In this document: positions 1 through 5,729 of the stretch, piece by piece
Position numbering within the stretch: position 1 is the stretch's first letter
How the letters are laid out: each line of letters starts with the position of its first letter
Assembly (NCBI GenBank): GCA_001438335.1
Contig: LIBV01000053.1
Span: 1 to 6,350 of the forward strand
Direction of reading: 5' to 3'
DNA: 6,350 nucleotides
From: Pelagibacteraceae bacterium BACL5 MAG-120820-bin39
GTDB taxonomy: Bacteria; Pseudomonadota; Alphaproteobacteria; Pelagibacterales; Pelagibacteraceae
Notes under the pieces: model-generated
The model's input: only the letters and a program-made list of their open reading frames with translations
Told to the model about the DNA's origin: nothing
The model's database searches: none
Position numbers and translations under genes: made by a program

Positions 1-1466
1 TGGGTCAAGGTGGTTTTCAAGAAGTAGAACAAATGAATTTATTTAAAGACATGGTTTGTTATCAAGAAGAAGTTAGAGACCCTTCAAGAATGGCTGAAGT
101 ACTAAATAGAGTAATTGAAAAAGCAATAAGAGGATCTGCTCCAGCTCAAATCAATGTACCTAGAGATTATTGGTGTCAAGTTATTGATATCGAACTACCG
201 CCAATTGTAAGACTTGAAAGACAAGCAGGTGGTACAGAGGCTATAAAAAAAGCTGCAAAACTTTTATCTGATGCAAAATTTCCAGTTATTTTATCAGGAG
301 CAGGAGTAGTAATTGCTGGTGCTATCGAAGAAACTAAAAAATTAGCTGAAAAATTAGATGCTCCAGTTTGTTCTGGATATCAACACAATGATAGTTTTCC
401 AGGAAGTCATCCACTGGCGTGTGGTCCATTAGGATATAATGGTTCAAAAGCCGCAATGGAACTTATAGCTAAAGCTGATGTTGTTTTAGCATTAGGAACT
501 AGATTAAATCCATTTTCGACATTGCCAGGCTATGGAATGGATTATTGGCCAAAGAATGCAAGTATAATTCAAGTAGATATTAACTCGGATAGAATTGGTC
601 TAACAAAAAAAGTAACAGTTGGTATTTGTGGCGATGCTAAATTAGTTGCAAGTCAAATTTTATCAAATCTTTCAGCTAATGCAGGGGATACTGATAGACA
701 ATCTAGAAAAGATTTAATTCACCAAACAAAATCAGCTTGGTTACAAAAATTATCAAGTTTAGATCATGAAGATGATGATGAAGGCACAGTTTGGAATAAG
801 GAAGCTAGAGAAAGAGATGCTGACCGAATGTCTCCAAGACAAGCGTGGAGAGCTATTCAAGCTGGTATGCCTGATGATGTAATCATATCAAGTGATATTG
901 GAAATAATTGTGCTATTGGAAATGCATACCCTACATTTGAAAAACCTAGAAAATATTTAGCCCCAGGTTTATTTGGTCCTTGTGGTTATGGTTTCCCTTC
1001 AATTTTGGGAGCAAAAATTGGTTGTCCAGATACACCAGTAATTGGATTCGCTGGAGACGGCGCTTTTGGCATAAGTATGAATGAAATGAGTTCATGCGCA
1101 AGGGAAGAGTGGCCAGCAATAACTATGGTTATATTTAGAAATTATCAATGGGGTGCAGAAAAAAGAAATACGACACTGTGGTTTGATAATAATTTTGTCG
1201 GCACTGAGCTTGATCCAAAATTAAGTTATGCAAAAGTAGCTGATGCATGTGGTTTAAAAGGAATAACCGTGAGAACTATGCAAGAAACCACTGATGCAAT
1301 TAAACAATCATGCGAAGACCAAAAAAAAGGAATAACTACATTTATTGAAGTAATTTTAAATCAAGAATTAGGGGAACCATTTAGAAGAGATGCTATGAAA
1401 AAACCAGTGAGGATTGCTGGTATTAAAAAAGAGGATATGAAAAAGCAACCTTCTTTGACATCATAG
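1..1466 (+). CDS. xsc: Sulfoacetaldehyde acetyltransferase (Xsc), 5'-truncated by the window edge
   Basis: Thiamine-diphosphate enzyme of the cytoplasm that converts sulfoacetaldehyde plus phosphate to acetyl phosphate and sulfite in taurine and C2-sulfonate catabolism. The frame is open from base 3 and reads GQGGFQEVEQ before the ATG at base 33, so that ATG is internal and the gene starts outside the window. 487 residues are visible; family members are about 590-600, so roughly 100-115 N-terminal residues are missing, including the region expected to hold the ThDP-activating glutamate. Seen here, numbering from base 3: a central Rossmann-like domain (about 80-215); MSPRQAWRAIQA at 276; the ThDP/Mg motif GDG at 351-353 with its partner Asn at 380 (GDG-X26-N); and the Xsc-like C-terminus GEPFRRDAMKKP. 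These Xsc-type stretches separate it from acetolactate synthase, the main alternative ThDP relative. It ends with TAG; a flavoprotein gene follows 34 bases later on the same strand. No pta gene follows, although Pta is the usual next step. Confidence 0.93.
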   Translation, partial: GQGGFQEVEQMNLFKDMVCYQEEVRDPSRMAEVLNRVIEKAIRGSAPAQINVPRDYWCQVIDIELPPIVRLERQAGGTEAIKKAAKLLSDAKFPVILSGAGVVIAGAIEETKKLAEKLDAPVCSGYQHNDSFPGSHPLACGPLGYNGSKAAMELIAKADVVLALGTRLNPFSTLPGYGMDYWPKNASIIQVDINSDRIGLTKKVTVGICGDAKLVASQILSNLSANAGDTDRQSRKDLIHQTKSAWLQKLSSLDHEDDDEGTVWNKEARERDADRMSPRQAWRAIQAGMPDDVIISSDIGNNCAIGNAYPTFEKPRKYLAPGLFGPCGYGFPSILGAKIGCPDTPVIGFAGDGAFGISMNEMSSCAREEWPAITMVIFRNYQWGAEKRNTTLWFDNNFVGTELDPKLSYAKVADACGLKGITVRTMQETTDAIKQSCEDQKKGITTFIEVILNQELGEPFRRDAMKKPVRIAGIKKEDMKKQPSLTS

Positions 1467-1500
1467 TATTTGATTTTAGAAAGTATAATAATTTAGCTGC

Positions 1501-2805
1501 ATGCATGTAGTTAATGATAATAATTGTGGGTGGATAAATGATCTTAACCCAAGAACAAATATAAAGTCACTATCTACAAATGAGGATTGTGATTGGTTAA
1601 TCATCGGTGCAGGTTATACTGGATTATCAGCAGCAAGAAAATTATCCCAATTACATCCAGCACATAAAATAATTATTACCGATTCTCAGCTAGCAGGTGA
1701 GGGTGCCAGTAGTAGAAATTCAGGCTATCTTGTTGATACAACATTAAATGATGGTTTTACCTCCAACAAAGAATTAAGTAATTATAAAAAAAAAGCTGAT
1801 ATTTATAATTTAGGGATAGAAGTAGTAAAAAAATTTATAAAAGAGTATCAAGTTGATTGTGATTGGAATGATTGTGGAAAATATTTTGCTTCATCAAATA
1901 CTGAAGATTTAAAAATCTTATCTGGTTTTTCAGATCTTTTAGAAAAATTAAATTTTGATCATGAAATTCTCTATAAAGACGAATTGGCTAAAAGACTTGG
2001 TACAAAATTTTATAATGTTGCACTTAAAACTAAAGGTGGAATTCTTATACATCCTGCTAAACTAGCAAGAGCAATGGTTGATACTTTATCAACCAATATT
2101 AATTTATTTGAAAACTCAACATTATTAGATTGGACTAAAAAAAAAGATTCAATATTGGCAAATTTTTCAAGTGGATCAGTAAGATGTAAAAAGATTATTT
2201 TTGCAACTAATGGGTTTCTAAAATCTTTAGGGATCAAAACTAATTATAACTTTCCAATAACTTTAACTGCAAGTATGACTAGACGATTGTCAGATCAAGA
2301 ATTTAAGTTAATGGGTGAGCCTAAAGAATGGGGTGTGTTACCAGTTAGACCAATGGGGGCAACTGTCAGGATGACAAAAGATAGAAGAATTTTGATAAGA
2401 AATACAGCTGAAATTCACGATCCTTTTAAGATGTCAAAAATAGAATTGAATAACAGAGCAAAGATACAAAAAATTGGTTTAAAGAAAAGATTTCCTCAAT
2501 TACCAGATAATATAATTCAATCCACTTGGTCTGGTATTGTTTCAAGAAGTAGGAATAGTTCACAAATTTTTGAAAAAATTGATAACAACGTTTATGTGGC
2601 AGGATGTTATAATGGATCTGGTATTGGTGTAGGCACCTTATTTGGTGAGCAAATTGCAATCAAAGCTAGCAATGAACATTCCAAAGAAATAGAAACTATT
2701 GAAGCAAGAAATAAACCTACTTGGCTACCGCCACAACCAATTTTGAACTTAGGCGTTAAGACTAGATTAATGTACGAAAGATTTAGAGCTAAATTTGAAA
2801 TTTAA
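1501..2805 (+). CDS. FAD-dependent amine/amino-acid oxidoreductase (DAO family), possible TauY-like taurine dehydrogenase subunit
   Basis: Complete 434-residue flavoprotein of the DAO/DadA-PuuB type, expected to oxidise a C-N bond of an amine or amino acid. A short N-terminal extension (1-30) precedes the FAD-binding Rossmann motif GAGYTG at 36-41, and an acidic residue (Asp61) closes the second beta strand. GASSRNSGYL at 68-77 is the family's second FAD signature, and YVAGCYNGSGIGVGTLFGEQ at 365-384 is its C-terminal FAD motif. The tail with WLPPQP near 408-413 resembles gamma-glutamylputrescine oxidase-like members. No signal peptide is evident. The ATG at 1501 is chosen because it lies just upstream of the conserved fold; no good Shine-Dalgarno precedes it. 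It lies 34 nt after xsc on the same strand, so co-transcription is likely. Sulfoacetaldehyde can be made from taurine by a FAD taurine dehydrogenase (TauXY), so a TauY role is reasonable but unproven; no TauX partner is in view. The stop codon overlaps that of the convergent hydratase gene. Confidence 0.85.
   Translation: MHVVNDNNCGWINDLNPRTNIKSLSTNEDCDWLIIGAGYTGLSAARKLSQLHPAHKIIITDSQLAGEGASSRNSGYLVDTTLNDGFTSNKELSNYKKKADIYNLGIEVVKKFIKEYQVDCDWNDCGKYFASSNTEDLKILSGFSDLLEKLNFDHEILYKDELAKRLGTKFYNVALKTKGGILIHPAKLARAMVDTLSTNINLFENSTLLDWTKKKDSILANFSSGSVRCKKIIFATNGFLKSLGIKTNYNFPITLTASMTRRLSDQEFKLMGEPKEWGVLPVRPMGATVRMTKDRRILIRNTAEIHDPFKMSKIELNNRAKIQKIGLKKRFPQLPDNIIQSTWSGIVSRSRNSSQIFEKIDNNVYVAGCYNGSGIGVGTLFGEQIAIKASNEHSKEIETIEARNKPTWLPPQPILNLGVKTRLMYERFRAKFEI
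2802..2805. other. Shared TTAA where two convergent genes end
   Basis: The plus-strand flavoprotein stops with TAA at 2803-2805 and the minus-strand hydratase stops with TAA read from 2804 to 2802. The four-base palindrome TTAA supplies both stops, so there is no intergenic space, and any transcription terminator must lie inside the opposite gene. No G+C-containing hairpin followed by a T run was seen close by. Confidence 0.9.
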
Positions 2806-3578
2806 ATAATAGCAGCTTTTACAGATCCTAATTTATCAATTTTTCCAGTATAAATTCCTTTACCTTGAATTGGAACCACACCTACTGTAGAACCCGTAAA
2901 CACATAGAAATCTTTATCTAAATTAATTTTATCTTTTCTAATTTTATTTAAAACGAATTTTAATGAATTTAGAGGATTTATAAATACAGTATTAGTATGA
3001 CCGTTCACACTTTGACCAATTTTCTTATTAAAAATGTTAGTTTTTAAATTTCCAATATCTATTTTTTTATATTTAATTTTTTTACCAATTAAAAATTTAA
3101 CATTCGCGCCAAAATCACTGCACAAATCTCCAAAAGAAGAGATGCCTTGTTTTCTTTGTCTGTAACCCACAACTTCAATTACAGGAGCGATATGAGATAT
3201 GTATTTTGAAATATTACCAAAAGAAACTTTTTCTTTAGAGTTAAAAAAGTTTTTTTTTATTAAGTAGCAAACCTCTAACTCTATACCTAATGTGGATTTA
3301 TTAATTTTAACTTTTTTTCCTGATTTTAAAAAATTTCTTTTAAATATTGATGCATAGAAAGGTTCTTTCTCTTTTAATTTTTTCATTACAGGAATGGCAG
3401 TGCCTGCAGCTTTAAATCCTATAATTTCATCGTTTACTTTACTCTCACATAATCTTCTTAAAATTTCTGCATCTTTAAGTTTTCTGGTAAATTTTGATGG
3501 TAGTGGTGCAATAATTTTATTATTAATAAAAGCATCAACAAGTTTGTTAGCTGTTTTTTCTATTAATGTAGTTGCCAT
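2802..3578 (-). CDS. 2-keto-4-pentenoate hydratase / fumarylacetoacetate hydrolase-family enzyme (MhpD-like)
   Basis: 258 residues, the usual length for MhpD/HpcG-type hydratases, which add water to 2-hydroxy-alkadienoates using a divalent metal; related members are 4-oxalocrotonate decarboxylases. Seen: the N-terminal FKAAGTA stretch (55-61); acidic metal ligands in GIELEV (Glu100, Glu102) and PVIEVV (Glu135); the SDFGANVKFLIG segment (154-165); and a C-terminal half with VFTGSTVGVVPIQGKG (226-241) and the closing LGSV. The acidic trio and the TGS region fit the family, so it is probably catalytic, but the substrate cannot be read from sequence. No ring-cleavage dioxygenase, decarboxylase or aldolase lies nearby, so aromatic meta-cleavage is not supported; a dedicated decarboxylase or lyase role is possible. 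It is last in the minus-strand operon, 9 nt after the M23 peptidase stop, with only a weak ribosome-binding site. It is unusually lysine-rich, as expected for an AT-rich genome. Its TAA overlaps the stop of the opposing flavoprotein gene. Confidence 0.82.
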   Translation of the reverse strand: MATTLIEKTANKLVDAFINNKIIAPLPSKFTRKLKDAEILRRLCESKVNDEIIGFKAAGTAIPVMKKLKEKEPFYASIFKRNFLKSGKKVKINKSTLGIELEVCYLIKKNFFNSKEKVSFGNISKYISHIAPVIEVVGYRQRKQGISSFGDLCSDFGANVKFLIGKKIKYKKIDIGNLKTNIFNKKIGQSVNGHTNTVFINPLNSLKFVLNKIRKDKINLDKDFYVFTGSTVGVVPIQGKGIYTGKIDKLGSVKAAII

Positions 3579-3587
3579 GAAAACTAT

Positions 3588-4391
3588 TTATTTTAATACT
3601 GACATAGGGTCAAGTCTTGTTTGAAACCAATTAATTCTAAAATCTAAATGTGGTCCAGTAGACCTTCCAGTTGAACCAACTGTTCCTATAATATCACCTT
3701 GTGAAATTTTATCTCCAACTTTTACATACAGTTCATCTAGATGTGAATATATAGTAGAAATACCATGTCCATGATCCATTATAATTGTTCCACCGGTGTA
3801 ATATAGATCTGGTTCAGCCATAGTAACTATGCCTGTTGCGGAAGATTTGATTTTGGTTCCTTTTTCTGCAGCTATATCTATTCCATAGTGTGGCCACTTA
3901 GGTATTCCGTTTAAAATTCTTTGACTGCCATAAACACCACTAATAACACCATTTACCGGCATAATGAAAGTATCTTTAAAAAAATTCAAACTTGAATTTA
4001 TTGCTCTTGCTTCACCTATTTTATTATTTTCTTCTTTAATTCTTTTATAAACCGATTCAGGAGGTGTTACTTTACTTTCAGGAAGACCATCAATTCTTTG
4101 AATATTATAGTCTCTCTTTAAAATTTTTTTGGTAATCTTATTTTTTTTTCCATTAAAAATTTCAGTGATTACTAAATCATATTTTCTATCTCTATCTATA
4201 CCAAATACAAAGTAACCGTCTTCTGAAACATTAATTTTTTTTTTATCTATTAAAATTTCTGCACCTGAATTAGTTTTACCCAATACAAAATGACCTTGAA
4301 AAAAATCTCCTTTGAATTCAATAGAATTTGCCGAGGTATTAAAGATAATAAAAAAAAATAAAATTAATTTTTTAATTACTGAGCTGTCCAT
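3588..4391 (-). CDS. Secreted M23-family (LytM-like) metallopeptidase
   Basis: 267 residues. The start at 4391 places a signal peptide at the N-terminus: MDSSVIKKLI, then hydrophobic LFFFIIF and NTSANS as a probable cleavage region near residues 20-23, so the protein is exported to the periplasm. The frame stays open to an ATG at 4454, but that start would put about 21 odd residues before the signal peptide and overlap the SDR gene by 79 nt, so it is not preferred. Residues 25-100 resemble a beta-rich N-terminal domain, followed by a charged linker. The M23 domain covers about 140-267: HYGID (His168, Asp172, zinc ligands), IYSHLD (His217, catalytic) and TGPHLD (His248). The usual H-x-H is H-L-D here, with Asp250 where the second zinc His normally sits. 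Such enzymes cut peptidoglycan cross-links or act as divisome-linked activators; which applies is unknown. The start overlaps the SDR stop by 16 nt, and the hydratase follows 9 nt after the stop. Confidence 0.87.
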   Translation of the reverse strand: MDSSVIKKLILFFFIIFNTSANSIEFKGDFFQGHFVLGKTNSGAEILIDKKKINVSEDGYFVFGIDRDRKYDLVITEIFNGKKNKITKKILKRDYNIQRIDGLPESKVTPPESVYKRIKEENNKIGEARAINSSLNFFKDTFIMPVNGVISGVYGSQRILNGIPKWPHYGIDIAAEKGTKIKSSATGIVTMAEPDLYYTGGTIIMDHGHGISTIYSHLDELYVKVGDKISQGDIIGTVGSTGRSTGPHLDFRINWFQTRLDPMSVLK

Positions 4392-5134
4392 CCACCATCT
4401 ATTAATATTGAAGTACCAGTAATCATTGAGGATGCTGATGAAGCTAAAAAGCAAACAGTAGTTGCCACATCACTTTCGGTAGCTAGTTTACCTATAGGAA
4501 TTCTGTCCAAGGCTGATTTTTTGAATTTTTTATTTTTAAAAAATTTTTTAACCATTGGTGTAGCAACAAATGTTGGTGCTACTGTATTAACTCGTATATT
4601 ATTTTTAGCTAATTCAACTCCCATGCCTTTAGTTAAGCCCTCTATACCAAATTTTGTCATATTATAAACATTTCTACCCTCGCAGCCTACATGTCCAAGT
4701 TGAGATGACATATTGATAATAGAAGCAGGTCTTTTTTTATTTTTAAGCATTTTTTTTACTACTAGTTGAGCAACATTAAAAGCTGCTTTTAAATTAAGAT
4801 CTACTAAGTAGTTCATGCTTGATTGTTTTATATTGACAAAAGTTTCAGGAATATTTGTTCCCGCATTATTAACTAAAATATCAATGATTTTAATTTTTTC
4901 TAATTTATTTTTTAAATCTTCATAATTCATTACATCACATTGTATTTTAACAATTTTTCCTTTTATCTTTTTTATATCTCTTTCTAATTTATCGAGATCT
5001 GATTGCGTTCTACTTAAACCTATAATTGTTGCGCCTGCTTCTGCCATAGCCAAAGCACATGCTCTACCCAAGCCTTTACCAGCACCCGTAACCAATGCAT
5101 ATTTATTTTTAAGATTAATTTTTTGAAGATACAT
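4376..5134 (-). CDS. Short-chain dehydrogenase/reductase (classical SDR), substrate unknown
   Basis: 252 residues, the standard length of a classical NAD(P)-dependent SDR, cytoplasmic. Seen: cofactor motif TGAGKGLG at 16-23; Asp67-Val68 for the adenine; NNAG at 89-92; active-site Asn114; Ser144 in NMSSQ; Tyr157 and Lys161 in YNMTK (Ser to Tyr spacing 13, as expected); and the C-terminal GTSILIDGGWTAQ. All catalytic residues are present. It resembles FabG/gluconate 5-dehydrogenase-like proteins, but the substrate cannot be assigned. The residue after beta strand 2 is Ser41-Arg42 rather than an acidic residue, which leans weakly toward NADP. The start ATG overlaps the TerC stop by 1 nt (TAATG), so translation is probably coupled, and the end overlaps the M23 start by 16 nt. 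With a GMC flavoprotein upstream and a hydratase downstream it could belong to an alcohol or sugar-acid oxidation route, but that is only inference. Confidence 0.92.
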   Translation of the reverse strand: MYLQKINLKNKYALVTGAGKGLGRACALAMAEAGATIIGLSRTQSDLDKLERDIKKIKGKIVKIQCDVMNYEDLKNKLEKIKIIDILVNNAGTNIPETFVNIKQSSMNYLVDLNLKAAFNVAQLVVKKMLKNKKRPASIINMSSQLGHVGCEGRNVYNMTKFGIEGLTKGMGVELAKNNIRVNTVAPTFVATPMVKKFFKNKKFKKSALDRIPIGKLATESDVATTVCFLASSASSMITGTSILIDGGWTAQ

Positions 5135-5136
5135 TA
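5132..5136 (-). other. TAATG stop/start overlap, TerC to SDR
   Basis: Read on the minus strand, TAA ends TerC and the shared A begins the SDR ATG. This is the same arrangement as at the previous junction and fixes the SDR start, which also lies the usual 15 or so residues before the TGxxxGxG motif. Confidence 0.85.
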
Positions 5137-5727
5137 TAAAAATAATATTTTAATATCGGTGTAAATCAACTCTATTGCAACTATAAGAATAGCCAATAAC
5201 CCTGCCCAAGCAATCCATTTATATTCTTGAATCCATCTGGATATTAAGTTTGCAGCTGTAGCCATTAAAACTATTGATAGAGCTAAACCAAATACTAATA
5301 AACCATAGTGATCTCCAGCTGCACCAGCTACACCCAGAACATTATCTAAACTCATAGTGAAATCAGCAAGCAATATAGTCCAAATTGCTTTTAAAAAATT
5401 AGAATTATCAACTTTTATATCTTCTTCTTTTTTGTTAACTTTAATCACATCTGTATAAAGTTTGTAAACAATATAAAGTAATAAAATTCCCCCAAGCAGT
5501 CTCAATCCTGTGATTTGAAGTAAATAAGCAGTTAGTAAGGTTAGAATTATTCGTAAAATTACTGCACCACCAATTCCCCAAAAAATAATTTTTTTTCTTT
5601 GTTCAGCGGGAAATTTTGAAGCAACCATACCAATTATAATTGCATTATCTCCAGCTAAAACTAAATCGATAAAAATAATTTGACCTAGTATTGTTAATTG
5701 TTCAGAGGTTAATAATTCAGCAAACAT
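5134..5727 (-). CDS. TerC / YjbE-family integral membrane protein, probable metal (Mn) exporter
   Basis: 197 residues, compact TerC of the YjbE type in the inner membrane, with about six to seven membrane segments (near 9-30, 45-70, 73-92, 113-133, 142-162, 170-190) and a charged loop around 96-110. The two halves carry matching signatures, DLVLAGDNA (21-29) and DFTMSLDNV (122-130); the acidic and Asn residues in them are the family's presumed ion-binding sites. Bacillus relatives are described as Mn2+ exporters that also supply metal to secreted enzymes; tellurite resistance, from which the family takes its name, should not be assumed. The ATG overlaps the GMC oxidoreductase stop by 1 nt and the stop overlaps the SDR start by 1 nt (TAATG both times), so it is embedded in the operon. 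A secreted zinc-type peptidase two genes downstream is a possible functional neighbour, as inference only. Confidence 0.9.
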   Translation of the reverse strand: MFAELLTSEQLTILGQIIFIDLVLAGDNAIIIGMVASKFPAEQRKKIIFWGIGGAVILRIILTLLTAYLLQITGLRLLGGILLLYIVYKLYTDVIKVNKKEEDIKVDNSNFLKAIWTILLADFTMSLDNVLGVAGAAGDHYGLLVFGLALSIVLMATAANLISRWIQEYKWIAWAGLLAILIVAIELIYTDIKILFL

Positions 5728-5729
5728 TA
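5725..5729 (-). other. TAATG stop/start overlap, GMC oxidoreductase to TerC
   Basis: Read on the minus strand, TAA ends the GMC gene and the shared A begins the TerC ATG. This supports the TerC start call, points to translational coupling by re-initiation, and leaves no room for a separate promoter next to the start. Confidence 0.85.

Noticed and set aside
33..35. ATG at 33 as the xsc start
   Set aside because: The frame is open to the window edge and the residues before it (GQGGFQEVEQ) look like the conserved Xsc interior, so the gene is truncated and the ATG is internal.
2010..2237. 75-codon minus-strand open frame
   Set aside because: It lies fully inside the well-supported flavoprotein gene on the other strand and has no recognisable motif.
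2426..2659. 77-codon minus-strand open frame
   Set aside because: Antisense to the conserved C-terminal FAD region of the flavoprotein; its composition looks like a shadow of the coding strand.
2791..2803. Inverted repeat AAATTT-G-AAATTT near the convergent gene ends as a terminator
   Set aside because: The stem is all A/T with a minimal loop and no following T run; it is inside coding sequence and expected by chance at this base composition.
3394..3624. 76-codon plus-strand open frame
   Set aside because: Antisense to the hydratase N-terminus and the peptidase end; no domain, no ribosome-binding site.
4350..4375. A/T-rich run as a promoter or terminator for the M23 gene
   Set aside because: It encodes the hydrophobic core and Lys codons of the signal peptide, which explains the composition.
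5134..5727. TerC as a tellurite resistance determinant
   Set aside because: There are no other ter genes, and the short YjbE-type form is better linked to metal-ion export than to tellurite resistance.
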